In this document: piece after piece, positions 40,503-49,699 of the stretch | Numbering within the stretch: position 1 is the first letter of the stretch | How the letters are laid out: each line of letters starts with the position of its first letter | Made by a program: the position numbers and the translations under genes | Assembly (NCBI RefSeq): GCF_000600335.2 | Contig: NZ_KK088615.1 | Coordinates: 62,001 to 126,000, forward strand | DNA length: 64,000 nt | Origin: Rubellimicrobium mesophilum DSM 19309 | GTDB lineage: Bacteria; Pseudomonadota; Alphaproteobacteria; Rhodobacterales; Rhodobacteraceae | Direction: 5' to 3' | The notes under the pieces: model-generated | What the model was told of the DNA's origin: nothing | The model's database searches: none | The model's input: only the letters and a program-made list of their open reading frames with translations

Positions 40503-41514
40503 TCTTGCAGACTTGAAAGCTCCAAGTGTTCAGCGCAGCTTAGAGCGGGTTCAAAGTATTGAGCCTGCATCGGTTGTCCTCGCGAAACACGGCCAGTATT
40601 CGTTCGAAGATGCTGTTGAGCCTGTCAGTAGGCTCGTATCCCTATTCAGGCAGCTTCCGTCCAGCTCGCTCGGACATTTTCCTCAGCAACAACTTGAAAT
40701 GATACAGAATTTATCTGACTCTGTGTTTTCAGTGATTCAGGAAATTAAGAACTTTGATTTGGAAGCCGGGGACAACACAACTCGTCGGCAGAATTTAATA
40801 GCTAAGCTGGACTCTCTATATCAAGGTGTCTTCACTCAGTTATTTCCTTTGGTGGCCTATGCTGTTGCAAGAACTGCCGACCTCGGACGTCTTGAGATCG
40901 AGCAGCAGGCAGCGCTTCAGAGGATGCGCGATGAGTCGCAGTTGGCACTTGCTCAACAACAGGATGCCCAAGCAGAGATTGAACGAGTGCTCGATGATGT
41001 CCGAAGGGTAGCTAGCGAACAGGGTGTTACACAGCAGGCAATCTATTTTAAGAACGAGGCCGACAGATATGAAGCCCAGAGCCGATCTTGGCGGCGGGCC
41101 ACAGTGACTATGGCTGTTGCTGTAGGCCTGTTTGGCCTGATAGCGCTCTTTTTGCCAAAATGGACATGGCTCGCGCCAACAAACAGCATCGAATTGGTCC
41201 AGTATACTCTCGCGAAAGTGCTGATGTTCTCAGTCCTTGTGTTTATGCTCATATTCTGTTCAAGGAACTTCCTTGCGAATCGGCACAATGAAGCAGTCAA
41301 TCGGCACCGACAGAACGCTCTGCTAACCTACAAGGTTCTTGTAGATGCGGGCAGTAATGGTGAAGCGCGTGACATTATTTTGAATCACGCTGCTTCGGCG
41401 ATTTACAAACTCCACGAAACGGGTTTCACGCGCTCTTCGGAAAGCAGCGGGGGCTCAAGTGCATCGGTTATTGAAATGCTGCCTAAGGCAAGTATGCCGG
41501 TCAGTTTGGGTTGA
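40495..41514 (+). CDS. Low-GC membrane protein with coiled coil, unknown function
   Basis: A 339-residue protein. A helical N-terminus leads to a coiled coil (about 135-185: LEIEQQAALQRMRDESQLAL, DAQAEIERVLDDVRRVASEQ). Two transmembrane helices follow (about 205-222, TMAVAVGLFGLIALFL, and 240-260, VLMFSVLVFMLIF), then a cytoplasmic helical tail. No enzyme motif is seen. GC is about 49% and codon use is unlike the flanks. The ATG overlaps the last 8 nt of thyX, so the insertion point coincides with the thyX 3' end. It is clearly acquired; a role in defence or signalling is possible but unsupported. Confidence 0.7.
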   Translation: MVDLADLKAPSVQRSLERVQSIEPASVVLAKHGQYSFEDAVEPVSRLVSLFRQLPSSSLGHFPQQQLEMIQNLSDSVFSVIQEIKNFDLEAGDNTTRRQNLIAKLDSLYQGVFTQLFPLVAYAVARTADLGRLEIEQQAALQRMRDESQLALAQQQDAQAEIERVLDDVRRVASEQGVTQQAIYFKNEADRYEAQSRSWRRATVTMAVAVGLFGLIALFLPKWTWLAPTNSIELVQYTLAKVLMFSVLVFMLIFCSRNFLANRHNEAVNRHRQNALLTYKVLVDAGSNGEARDIILNHAASAIYKLHETGFTRSSESSGGSSASVIEMLPKASMPVSLG

Positions 41515-41630
41515 TAGTGTAAGTCTTGGAGAACGTCAGTTGAGTGAGGAAAAGCAGGTTTAGGGTAGGTGAAGTCCGCATCGGGTTCGCAACCCACGCC
41601 GAGGCCCTCTCGGGGCGAAGGAGGGACGCT

Positions 41631-41661
41631 GTGGGTGGCGCCCCTTCGGAGCTTCACCCAC
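41631..41661. repeat. Hairpin element after the low-GC gene
   Basis: GTGGGTG and CACCCAC (41631-41637 / 41655-41661) enclose GCGCCCCTTCGGAGCTT. It has the same GGGTG/CACCC character as other palindromes in the window and marks the return from low to high GC. Confidence 0.4.
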
Positions 41662-41720
41662 CCTGCGGCAGGCCTCAACTGCTGTCCCGTCTTGCCGCCC
41701 CACACTCACGGAGCCCACCC

Positions 41721-41936
41721 ATGTCCCGCCTGATCCGCCAAACCCACCGCTGGACGAGCCTCGTCTTCGCCCTGCTGGTCGCCGGCATCTTCCTCGCCCT
41801 GGGCCTGGGCTCCGAGCCCGCGCAGTGGGTCTACTTCCTCCCGCTGGCGCCGCTCTTCCTGCTCCTCCTCACCGGCCTCTGGCTCTTCGTGCTCCCCTAC
41901 CTCGCCCGCTCGCGCCGAGTCGCCCGGCCGGAGTAG
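41721..41936 (+). CDS. Small two-helix membrane protein
   Basis: A 71-residue protein with two hydrophobic helices (SLVFALLVAGIFLALGLG and FLPLAPLFLLLLTGLWLFVL) and basic ends (MSRLIRQTHRW, ARSRRVARPE). Short proteins of this form are common in Rhodobacterales and have no known role. The ATG at 41721 follows a weak GGAG site. Confidence 0.65.
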   Translation: MSRLIRQTHRWTSLVFALLVAGIFLALGLGSEPAQWVYFLPLAPLFLLLLTGLWLFVLPYLARSRRVARPE

Positions 41937-42069
41937 GGTGGTGTCCCACCCCGCCATCCCCGGCCCGAGACGGTGCTGATTCGTCCCACCTCGCGGCCGG
42001 CTGAAGCCCACCCACCGGGGCGACGCAACAACTGACGCGAGCACTTCCGCAGCAATATCAGCCCCTTGC

Positions 42070-42135
42070 CCCTGAGGTGTTGCGTCCCCCCACCCCCCAC
42101 CGAACGCCGCGTTCACCACTCGTTAACCTCTCTCC
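42070..42135. repeat. Dispersed intergenic repeat, copy B
   Basis: It shares ggtgttgcgtccccc, ccccccaccgaacgc and tcgttaacctctctcc with 3674-3740, in the same orientation relative to the window and again between convergent genes. Spacer sequence differs between copies, so selection may act on the blocks. Confidence 0.6.
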
Positions 42136-42474
42136 CGCACTCTCCTCCTCAGAGTCGCGCGGGAGTCCTTTGGTTCGCGCCTCCCTCGGCAGGGGCTTTG
42201 GTCGGCCAGCCCCTCGCCAGGATCACATGACTGACCATGTCCGGGGCTCGCCCAAGCGCGAGAGAGGCTTCACGGACGAGAGCTCTTTGAAGGGTGGGCG
42301 CGGGCCCCTCACCCCCTGGGAGATGCCTTGGGCAGGCATCGCAAAGACCCAGCCGCCGCGTGCCGAAGCGCGCTCCCACCCGTGCCGGCTTGGCCGCCGG
42401 ACGAGGTGGCCCCCGGGAACGACGGGCGGCGTGGCTCTCCACACGCCGACCGTGACGGCCCGGGACCGAACGGA

Positions 42475-42501
42475 AACGGCCGGAGCCACGCTCCGGCCGT
42501 T
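42475..42501 (-). terminator. Terminator hairpin downstream of cspA
   Basis: AACGGCCGGAGC and GCTCCGGCCGTT form a perfect 12-bp stem with a 3-nt loop, 20 nt past the cspA stop. On the minus strand it is followed by TTTCCGTT, a weak U-tract. Confidence 0.65.
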
Positions 42502-42520
42502 CCAACCTCCTGCGCCGGCC

Positions 42521-42730
42521 TCATTGCGCCTTGCGCAGGTTCCCGGCCATCTTCCGGCCGTCGCGGCCCTCGATCATGTCGAACTCGACCTTCTGGTTGT
42601 CCGCGAGCCCCGTCATCCCCGATTGCTCCACCGCCGAGATGTGGACGAAGATGTCTTTCCCGCCATCATCCGGCGCGATGAAGCCGTAGCCCTTCGTCGT
42701 GTTGAACCATTTCACAGTGCCGCTGGCCAT
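42521..42730 (-). CDS. cspA: Cold shock protein, CspA family
   Basis: A 69-residue single cold-shock domain with RNP1 KGYGFI and RNP2 DIFVHIS, the RNA/ssDNA-binding motifs. It acts as an RNA chaperone. It is intact and has its own hairpin terminator. The leader on the minus strand contains a GGGCGCC/GGCGCCC palindrome (42753-42767) that may fold in the 5' UTR. Whether it is cold-induced cannot be seen. Confidence 0.92.
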   Translation of the reverse strand: MASGTVKWFNTTKGYGFIAPDDGGKDIFVHISAVEQSGMTGLADNQKVEFDMIEGRDGRKMAGNLRKAQ

Positions 42731-42897
42731 CGTCGTCTCTCCGTCGCGCCTTGGGCGCCTGGCGCCCGTTCACGCCGGGAAACCTAGGCGTCGGGGCCAA
42801 GCGGGCAACGTGTCCGCAACCCGAAATTGCAAGGCCCGGCAAAGGAAAGGCCCCCGACGCCATCGCGCCCGGGGCCCCGTTCAGACGCTGCGCGCCG

Positions 42898-44073
42898 TCA
42901 GATGTCGTCGCGCGTCCGGTCGCCCGTCAGCCGCGTGCGGTCGCCGGTCCGCTCGTCCTCGATCTCGACCTCGGTCTTGCGGACGGTGTCCTGGATGGTC
43001 TGCCGCTCGACCTCGGTCTCCTTGCGCAGGCCGATCTCCTCGACCACGCGGGCCTCCTTGTTGACGACCGGCTCCTCGCGGTATTCGCGGGCTTCCAGCG
43101 TCCGGTCGCCGAACTGCACGTCGCCCGGATTCACCGCGCGGTCCACCGGACGGCGCTCCACGTAGACGCGCTGCGCCCGCAGGTCCACGTCGGCCGAGAC
43201 CGGCTCCTCGCGGACATAGGACCGGACGCGCACCGCGCCGCCCTCGACCTCGCGCTTGCCGACGTTCAGTCGCTCCTCGACGACCTTGAGCGTGCCGTCC
43301 TCGTTGTAGTCCTCGTCGCGGTAGTCGGTGGCGCCGAGCCCAGTCGTCTGCCGCATCGACGCCGTGTCGGCATAGCCCTGCTGCTGCGAGCCCAGGTCCG
43401 CCTGGCTGCGGCGCCCGGTGTCGGCCGCCATCTGCAGGTTGCGGTCCTGCATCCCGTCGTCATAGATCGTGCCGCGCGTGTTGCTGTCCCCGGTCAGGGC
43501 ATCGCCCACCCGGTCCGCCCCACGGGCGATCGCGTCGCCGGTCCGCTCGGCCGCGCTGCCGATCGTGTGGCCCAGCCCCGCCGCCGCGCCCGACAGCCCC
43601 GAGGTCCCGCCAGCCATGCCGCCGGTGCCCGAGATGTCGTTCGGGTTCGCGTAGTAGGGCGAGGTCCGGTAGTCCGACCAGCCCGACGACCGCCACTCGC
43701 TCTCCCGCGCGTCGAGGTCCACCGAGCCCTCGTCGTCGAGGATGTCGACCACGGCGTCGTACATCGTCGACTCGAACCCGCTCACGGTCACCATGTGCGA
43801 GCCCCGCGCCAGCCCCTCGGCGTAGGCGTAGCGATCCTCCTCCGGGAAGAAGAAGTCCGCGAGCGAGTCCCAGAAGCCCTTGTGCTGGTCGCGGTAGGTC
43901 GTGTCGCTGGTGTCGACCGTGCCCGAATAGCTCGTGTTCGAGCCCTGGGTGACGCGGATCTGGCTGTCGGGGATCCCCGCCGAACGCAGCCGCGAGGCCG
44001 CGCGCTCCGCCTCGGCCGCCGTGTCGAACATCGCGGTGACGGTGCGCGTGCCGGTATAGGTGTCGTCCATCAT
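42898..44073 (-). CDS. YflT plus DUF2382 (YsnF/AvaK) stress protein
   Basis: A 391-residue protein. The N-terminal YflT/general-stress-17M-like domain contains TVTAMFDTAAEAERAASRLR. A Gly/Ser/Asp-rich linker of about 130 residues follows, then a C-terminal DUF2382 domain (LKVVEERLNVGKREVEGGAV, VYVERRPVDRAV, REEPVVNKEARVVEEI). Proteins with this domain are tied to general or osmotic stress; the biochemical role is unknown. Start at ATG 44073 after GGAGTGACCAG. In the given sequence the upstream gene reads into this one without a stop, which I attribute to an inserted base. Confidence 0.78.
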   Translation of the reverse strand: MMDDTYTGTRTVTAMFDTAAEAERAASRLRSAGIPDSQIRVTQGSNTSYSGTVDTSDTTYRDQHKGFWDSLADFFFPEEDRYAYAEGLARGSHMVTVSGFESTMYDAVVDILDDEGSVDLDARESEWRSSGWSDYRTSPYYANPNDISGTGGMAGGTSGLSGAAAGLGHTIGSAAERTGDAIARGADRVGDALTGDSNTRGTIYDDGMQDRNLQMAADTGRRSQADLGSQQQGYADTASMRQTTGLGATDYRDEDYNEDGTLKVVEERLNVGKREVEGGAVRVRSYVREEPVSADVDLRAQRVYVERRPVDRAVNPGDVQFGDRTLEAREYREEPVVNKEARVVEEIGLRKETEVERQTIQDTVRKTEVEIEDERTGDRTRLTGDRTRDDI

Positions 44074-44078
44074 TCTGG

Positions 44079-44556
44079 TCACTCCTGAGTGGGTGTCTGG
44101 ACTTGCGTGTTCGCCCAGCGGGGGAAGCCGTTCCACCTCCGCCACCTGGCGGTGGAGCTCGACGGGCACTTCGACCTCGCGGCTCCGGGCCTTGCGGCGG
44201 ACGTGGACTTCCTCGACCAGGAACAGCCTCTTCTCGACGACGAGGCGCTCCTCGTAGACAGGCAGGATGGTGACGTCGCCGTCGCTGCGCGGCGCTTCCG
44301 CCGCCTCGACGAAGCGGCCCACCGGGACGCGCTCCACCTCCACGGCCACATCCTCGAGCGTGTCGCGGACGGTGTCCTGGACGGTCTCGGTCCGGGTGGA
44401 GACCCGGATGCCGCCCTCGTCCACGATGCGCTTGCCGATGACGGCCCGCTCCTCGACGCGCTCGATGACCCCGTTCTCGGGGAGCCGCTCCGCAACGCGA
44501 AGACGGTCCTCCCGGGCACGGGGATCGGTCGGGTCGAAAGAGGGGACTTGCGCCAT
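44079..44556 (-). CDS. DUF2382 (YsnF-like) protein, short form (frameshifted)
   Basis: About 158 residues, mostly one DUF2382 domain (VAERLPENGVIERVEERAVI, GKRIVDEGGIRVSTRTETVQ, LPVYEERLVVEKRLFLVEEV). One extra base in the G run 44120-44124 (plus strand) shifts the end; without it the protein ends RWANTQVQTPTQE with a stop at 44079-44081, 5 nt before the next start. It is paired with the longer DUF2382 gene and probably expressed with it under stress. Confidence 0.72.
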
Positions 44557-44655
44557 GGGGATTCCGCTGCCTGTCTGCCCCGCTGGGCGGGATGCCAGAC
44601 AAACGGACAGGCGCGCGGGTTCGTTCCGCGCGCCGCGCTTAATTTCGGGCGGAAC

Positions 44656-46602
44656 CTAGCCCTGCAGGTCCGGCGCCCGCGCCTCCCGCGCGAGAAGGGA
44701 GATCGCCTCGCCCAGCGGCATCACGCGCTGCCCTTCCTCGCCGAGCCGCCGCATCGAGACGGTCCGCGCCTCGACCTCCTTCTGGCCGATGGCGAGGATC
44801 ACGGGCACCTTGCCGACCGAATGCTCGCGGACCTTGTAGTTGATCTTCTCGTTCCGCGTGTCCGCTTCCGCCCGGAGCCCTGCCGCCTGCAACGCCTCCG
44901 TCACCTCGCGCACGAAGTCGTCCGCGTCCGACACGATGGAGGCCACGACGACCTGCCGAGGGGCGAGCCAGAAGGGCAGCTTGCCGGCATAGTGCTCGAT
45001 CAGGATGCCGAGGAAGCGCTCGAAGCTCCCCAGCACGGCGCGGTGGAGCATCACGGGCCGGTGCTTGGCGCCGTCCTCGCCCACGTATTCGGCGTCCAGC
45101 CGGTTGGGCAGGTTGAAGTCCGCCTGGAACGTCCCGCACTGCCACTCCCGCCCGATGGCGTCGGTCAGCTTGAAGTCGAGCTTCGGCCCGTAGAACGCCC
45201 CTTCGCCGGGATCGACGACATAGTCGTTCCGCACCTTGCGGATCGCGTTCTCGAGCGCCGTCTCGGCCTTGTCCCAGACCTCGTCCGAGCCCACCCGCAC
45301 GTCGGGCCGCGTGGAAAGCTTGATGTCGAACTTGGCAAAGCCGAGGTCCTTGTAGACCGAGCTGAGGAGGTCGAGGAACCTCGCGCATTCCTCCTCGATC
45401 TGGTCCTCTGTGCAGAAGATATGGGCGTCGTCCTGCACGAAGCCACGCACCCGCATCAGCCCGTGCATGGACCCCGACGACTCGTAGCGGTGGCACGACC
45501 CGAACTCGGCGAGCCGCAGCGGCAGGTCGCGGTAGCTCTTGAGGCCCTGGTTGTAGACCTGGACGTGGCAGGGGCAGTTCATCGGCTTGAGCGCGTTGAC
45601 GCGCTTCTCCTTGGCGCCTTCCTCGTCCACCTCCACGATGAACATGTTCTCGCGGTAAGCCTCCCAGTGGCCGGACTTCTCCCAGAGGATGCGGTCCACG
45701 ACCTGCGGCGTCTTGATCTCCTTGTAGCCGGCCTTGATGAGCCGCCGGCGCATGTAGTCCTCGAGCGTGCGGTAGATGGTCCAGCCGTTCGGATGCCAGA
45801 AGACCATGCCCGGCGCCTCCTCCTGCATATGGAAGAGGTCCATCTCGCGTCCCAGCTTGCGGTGGTCGCGCTTCGCGGCCTCCTCCAGCATCGTCAGATA
45901 GGCCTTGAGCTCGTCCCGCGTGCGGAAGGCGACGCCCGTGATGCGCTGGAGCTGCGGCCGGTTCACGTCGCCGAACCAGTAGGCGCCCGACACGCCCATG
46001 AGCTTCCACGCGTCGCCCGGGAGCTGCCCCGTGTTCTGCAGGTGCGGCCCGCGGCAGAGGTCCTGCCAGTCGCCGTGCCAGTACATCCGGATCGGCTGCC
46101 CCTCCGGGATGCGGTCGATCAGCTCGATCTTGAAGGGCTCGCGCGTCGCCTCGTAATGCGCAAGCGCCCGGTCGCGGTCCCAGACCTCGGTCCGTACAGC
46201 ATCTCGCGCCGCGATGATCTTGCGCATCTCGGCCTCGATCAGGCCCAGGTCCTCCGGCGTGAAGGGCTCCGCGCGGTCGAAGTCGTAGAACCAGCCCGTC
46301 TCGGTCACCGGGCCGATCGTCACCTTCACGTCGGGCCAGAGCGTCTGCACCGCCCGCGCCATGACGTGCGCGAGGTCGTGCCGGATCAGCTCCAGCCCCT
46401 CGGCGTCCTTGAGCGTCCGGATGGCGATCTGGCCGTCCTGCTCGATGGGCCACTGGAGGTCCCAGTGCTTGCCATCGAGCGTGGCAGACACAGCGGCCTT
46501 GGCGAGCGAGGGGGCGATGGATTGCGCCACCTGGGCGGCGGTCACCCCGGCCTCGTAGTCCCGGGAGTTGCCATCGGGGAATGTCAGGGAGATGGAGGCC
46601 AT
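44656..46602 (-). CDS. thrS: Threonyl-tRNA synthetase
   Basis: A 648-residue class II synthetase that charges tRNA-Thr. Order: TGS domain ([20 protein letters not shown]), editing domain with the Hxxx[10 protein letters not shown] and later CRGPHL, catalytic core with [22 protein letters not shown] (motif 2) and [15 protein letters not shown] (motif 3), and the anticodon-binding domain at the C-terminus. Size and motifs are complete. The ATG at 46602 begins the TGS domain. It is divergent from the first hydrolase gene. Confidence 0.95.
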   Translation of the reverse strand: MASISLTFPDGNSRDYEAGVTAAQVAQSIAPSLAKAAVSATLDGKHWDLQWPIEQDGQIAIRTLKDAEGLELIRHDLAHVMARAVQTLWPDVKVTIGPVTETGWFYDFDRAEPFTPEDLGLIEAEMRKIIAARDAVRTEVWDRDRALAHYEATREPFKIELIDRIPEGQPIRMYWHGDWQDLCRGPHLQNTGQLPGDAWKLMGVSGAYWFGDVNRPQLQRITGVAFRTRDELKAYLTMLEEAAKRDHRKLGREMDLFHMQEEAPGMVFWHPNGWTIYRTLEDYMRRRLIKAGYKEIKTPQVVDRILWEKSGHWEAYRENMFIVEVDEEGAKEKRVNALKPMNCPCHVQVYNQGLKSYRDLPLRLAEFGSCHRYESSGSMHGLMRVRGFVQDDAHIFCTEDQIEEECARFLDLLSSVYKDLGFAKFDIKLSTRPDVRVGSDEVWDKAETALENAIRKVRNDYVVDPGEGAFYGPKLDFKLTDAIGREWQCGTFQADFNLPNRLDAEYVGEDGAKHRPVMLHRAVLGSFERFLGILIEHYAGKLPFWLAPRQVVVASIVSDADDFVREVTEALQAAGLRAEADTRNEKINYKVREHSVGKVPVILAIGQKEVEARTVSMRRLGEEGQRVMPLGEAISLLAREARAPDLQG

Positions 46603-46726
46603 GGCCTGCTCCTCGTCGGTTTGGCGCCCACGAATGCGCCCGGTTGCGGGTCCGGGGTTTCTGCCCACGGCTTGCGGAGGCGTCAAGGCCCGGGGCACCA
46701 TGCGCGAGCGAACAGGAGGCCGGACC

Positions 46727-47455
46727 ATGGAGATCATCACCACGCCGCACGGACGACGCCTCGCGGTGCGGCGCGAGTCGGGGCAGGGGCCCCATGTCGT
46801 GTTCCTGGGCGGCTTCCGGTCCGACATGACGGGGACCAAGGCCGCCTGGCTGTCCGATTGGGCGAAAGAGAGGGGCCGCGCCTTCCTCCGCTTCGACTAC
46901 TCCGGCCACGGCGAGAGCGAGGGGGAGTTCGAGGCCCACGCCATCACCGAATGGCGCGAGGACGCCGAGGCGATCCTCGACCTTGCGCCCGGGCCCGTGG
47001 TCCTCGTCGGCTCCTCGATGGGCGGCTGGCTCTCCCTCCTGATCGCGCGCGAGGCGCCGGAGCGGGTCGCTGGCCTCGTCACCATCGCCGCCGCGCCGGA
47101 CTTCACCGAGGACAGCATGTGGGCCAACGCTCCCGACTTCCTGCGCGAGCGCCTCATGCAGGACGGGCACATCGAGACGCCTTCGGACTACGGCGCGCCT
47201 TACAGGATCACACGCCGTCTCATCGAGGACGGGCGCGAGAACTTCGTCCTCCGTGCCCCCCTGCACCTGCCGATGCCGACGCGGATGCTCCAGGGCACCG
47301 CCGACCGGGAGGTCTCGACCGAGACGGCGCTGCGCCTCCTCGACCACGCGACGGGGCCGGACATCCGCCTCACTTTGGTCAAGGACGCCGACCACCGCTT
47401 CTCCTCGCCCCGCTGCCTCAAGCTCATCGCGCGGGCCATCGAGGAGGTCTCGTGA
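46727..47455 (+). CDS. Alpha/beta hydrolase, esterase-like
   Basis: A 242-residue alpha/beta hydrolase. The oxyanion region is [13 protein letters not shown], the nucleophile elbow is VGSSMGGW (G-x-S-x-G), the acid is likely in GTADREVS, and the His is in [10 protein letters not shown]. It resembles the palmitoyl-protein-thioesterase ABHD10-like group found in alphaproteobacteria. An AGGAGG ribosome site precedes the ATG. The stop overlaps the GTG start of the next hydrolase (GTGA). Confidence 0.82.
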   Translation: MEIITTPHGRRLAVRRESGQGPHVVFLGGFRSDMTGTKAAWLSDWAKERGRAFLRFDYSGHGESEGEFEAHAITEWREDAEAILDLAPGPVVLVGSSMGGWLSLLIAREAPERVAGLVTIAAAPDFTEDSMWANAPDFLRERLMQDGHIETPSDYGAPYRITRRLIEDGRENFVLRAPLHLPMPTRMLQGTADREVSTETALRLLDHATGPDIRLTLVKDADHRFSSPRCLKLIARAIEEVS

Positions 47456-48309
47456 CGCTCCCTCCGCCGGAGTCGCTCGACGCCTGGCTCGCCGGGAGGG
47501 AGGCGCAGGTCCCCGGCCTGCGGCCCGGCTGCGAGAAGCGCATCCTCTGGGCCGATGGCCCGCGCCGCACGCCGTGGTCGGTGGTCTACATCCACGGCTT
47601 CTCCGCCAGCCGCCGCGAGGTCTCGCCCTACTCCGAAAAGGTCGCCGAGGCCCTGGGCGCCAACCACTTCGGCACCCGGCTCTCGGGCCACGGCCAGGAC
47701 GGCGACGCCATGGGTCGGGCAACGCTGGCCGAGTGGCGGGCGGACGTGGCCGAGGCGCTCGCCATCGGGCATGCGCTCGGGGACCGTGTCCTCGCCGTCT
47801 CCTGCTCCACCGGCTGCACGGTGCTGACGCTGGCGCTCGCCACGGGGGAGACGGTCGCGGCGGCGGCGATGCTGTCGCCCAACTTCGGCCTGCGCCTCCG
47901 CCGCCTTCAGGCCGCGCTCGACGCGCCCTTCGCCGCCCACTGGGCGCCCTACCTGATCCGCCGTCCGCAGCGACCCCCGGCGGCGAGCTCCGCCTCCGGC
48001 ATCTGGACCAACGGCTTCCCCGTCCGCGCCTATGTCCCCATGGCCCAGGCCGTCCGCGCCATCCGCCGCGCCGACCTCGAGGCGATCCGCGCGCCCGCGC
48101 TCTTCGTCCATTCGGAGGCCGACCAGATCGTGGACCCGGCCCTGACCGCCGCCGTGATGCGCCGCTGGGGCGGGCCGTCGCGCCACATCGCGCCCACGCC
48201 GGGGCAGGGCGACGACCCCATGGCCCATGTCATCGCCGGCGATGCCCTGAGCCCCGGCCAGACCGAGCCGTTGGTCCGCGCCACGCTGGACTGGATCAGG
48301 GCCCTCTGA
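47452..48309 (+). CDS. Alpha/beta hydrolase, second of a tandem pair
   Basis: A 285-residue alpha/beta hydrolase. VVYIHGFSASRREVSPYSEK is the oxyanion strand-loop, and the nucleophile elbow is unusual, SCSTG in place of G-x-S-x-G. The acid is in HSEADQIVD and the His in HVIAGDALSP. Lipase or carboxylesterase activity is likely; substrate unknown. The start is GTG at 47452, overlapping the preceding gene. It converges on phaZ with a 1-nt gap. Confidence 0.75.
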   Translation: MTLPPPESLDAWLAGREAQVPGLRPGCEKRILWADGPRRTPWSVVYIHGFSASRREVSPYSEKVAEALGANHFGTRLSGHGQDGDAMGRATLAEWRADVAEALAIGHALGDRVLAVSCSTGCTVLTLALATGETVAAAAMLSPNFGLRLRRLQAALDAPFAAHWAPYLIRRPQRPPAASSASGIWTNGFPVRAYVPMAQAVRAIRRADLEAIRAPALFVHSEADQIVDPALTAAVMRRWGGPSRHIAPTPGQGDDPMAHVIAGDALSPGQTEPLVRATLDWIRAL

Positions 48310-48310
48310 A

Positions 48311-49597
48311 CTACTCGCCCGTCGAGGCCGCGACGGCCGGCATCAGCGACAGCCCCCGCCCGCGCCGCCCGTGCTTGCCGGAGTTGCCGTCGATGAACTT
48401 GAGCACCAGCGGCCTGATGTTGTCGCGCCAGCTCTTCCCCGCGAAGATGCCGTAGTGCCCTGCCTTGGGCTCCAGGTGAGCGGCCTTCTTGGCGGAAGGG
48501 AGCCCGGTCAGCAGGTCGAGCGCGGCGAGGCATTGGCCAGGCGCCGAGATGTCGTCCTTCTCGCCCTCCACGACCATCACCGCGACGGTCGAGATGCGGC
48601 CGATGTCCACCCGGCGCCCGTCCACGGTGAACTCGTTCCGCGCGATCTCGCGGCCCTTGAAGATGCGCTCGACGGTGGAAAGGTAGAACTCGGCGGTCAT
48701 GTCCATGACGGCCAGGTATTCGTCGTAGAAGGCGTTGTGCTTGTCGTGGTCGCCCGCCTCGCCCTTGGCGGTCCGCAGGATCTGGTCGAGAAAGCTCTGG
48801 CTGTGGGTCTGCGCGTTCATCGACATGAAGGACGCGAGCTGCAGGAGCCCCGGATAGACCATCCGGCCCACGCCCCGGTACTTGAAGCCGACCTGCTGGA
48901 TTACCGTCTGCTCGAGCACGCCCATGGTCGTCCGGCGGCCGAAGTCGGTGACCTCGGTCGGCGCGGCGTCCGGGTCGATGGGCCCGCCCACGAGGATCAG
49001 CGTGCGCGGCTGCGCCTCGGGCGCCTCCTCGGCCAGCAACGCCGTCGCGGCGAGGACCAGCGGCGCGGGCTGGCAGACGGCCATGACGTGGATGTCCGGC
49101 CCGAGGTGGCGCATGAACTCGGCGACGTAGAGGGTGTAGTCCTCGACGTCGAACTTGCCGTCGGAGACAGGGATGTCGCGGGCGTTGGTCCAGTCGGTGA
49201 TGTAGACCTCGCAGTCGGGCAGGAGCGAGATCACCGTCTTGCGCAGGAGCGTCGCGTAGTGCCCCGACATGGGCGCCACGAGGAGCACGCGCCGCTCGCG
49301 CGGGAAGCGGCCGGGGACGCGGAAGTGGATGAGGTTGCCGAAGGGCTTGCTGACGACCGTCTCGATCCGGACCGTGTGGTCGCGACCGTCGTCGCCCGTG
49401 ACCGCCGAGATGCCCCAGTCGGGCTTGACCACCATGCGGGCGAAGGTCCGCTCCGTCACCTCGCCCCAGGCCTTGACCCATTCGACCATCGGATTGCCGG
49501 TCGCGGCCATGATCGGATAGGCGCCCCAGGCCCGCGCGGTGGCACCCAACCATTGATTGGTGTTCCGTGCGCTTTCCATCAGGTCGTAGGTCAACAT
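48311..49597 (-). CDS. phaZ: Intracellular polyhydroxyalkanoate depolymerase
   Basis: A 428-residue PHA depolymerase of the intracellular type that mobilises stored polymer. Landmarks are VLLVAPMSGHYATLLRKTVI, VYITDWTNARDIPVSDGKFD, HVMAVCQPAPLVLAATALL with a Cys at the nucleophile position as in this family, VVEGEKDDISAPGQC with the Asp, and PKAGHYGIFAG with the His. It is divergent from phaC, the common arrangement in Rhodobacterales. Start at ATG 49597; a TTG a few codons upstream is possible. Confidence 0.92.
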   Translation of the reverse strand: MLTYDLMESARNTNQWLGATARAWGAYPIMAATGNPMVEWVKAWGEVTERTFARMVVKPDWGISAVTGDDGRDHTVRIETVVSKPFGNLIHFRVPGRFPRERRVLLVAPMSGHYATLLRKTVISLLPDCEVYITDWTNARDIPVSDGKFDVEDYTLYVAEFMRHLGPDIHVMAVCQPAPLVLAATALLAEEAPEAQPRTLILVGGPIDPDAAPTEVTDFGRRTTMGVLEQTVIQQVGFKYRGVGRMVYPGLLQLASFMSMNAQTHSQSFLDQILRTAKGEAGDHDKHNAFYDEYLAVMDMTAEFYLSTVERIFKGREIARNEFTVDGRRVDIGRISTVAVMVVEGEKDDISAPGQCLAALDLLTGLPSAKKAAHLEPKAGHYGIFAGKSWRDNIRPLVLKFIDGNSGKHGRRGRGLSLMPAVAASTGE

Positions 49598-49663
49598 ATA
49601 TTTCAAAACGAAAGCCTCCGCGGCGGTGCGCCCTGCTTCGCACCGAGTCGCGAGAGAGCTCAA

Positions 49664-49676
49664 TGCTGCAACAGCA
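49664..49676. promoter_or_regulatory. Candidate PhaR operator between phaZ and phaC
   Basis: TGCTG-CAA-CAGCA is a perfect dyad in the phaZ/phaC divergent gap. PhaR repressors of Paracoccus and Rhodobacter bind TGC/GCA-rich dyads of this kind. The site would link control of synthesis and depolymerisation to free PhaR. Confidence 0.55.
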
Positions 49677-49699
49677 AACGGTATGATGGGGTTCCGGCA

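Larger units (their letters stand above)
41937..42520. other. Long non-coding gap before cspA
   Basis: These 584 bp lie between two convergent genes. They hold a GGGTGG/CCACCC hairpin at 41936-41951, the second copy of the dispersed 66-67 nt repeat, and the cspA terminator. Reading frames present are GC-driven and have no family likeness. I see no RNA gene, though a small RNA cannot be excluded. Confidence 0.6.

Noticed and set aside
42898-44556. A single 552-residue DUF2382 fusion protein
   Set aside because: An extra G at 44120-44124 hides a stop at 44079-44081; a start codon with ribosome site follows 5 nt later.
44089-48309. A 1406-codon open frame on the plus strand
   Set aside because: Only its last 285 codons (the second hydrolase) are real; the rest is antisense to thrS and the DUF2382 gene.
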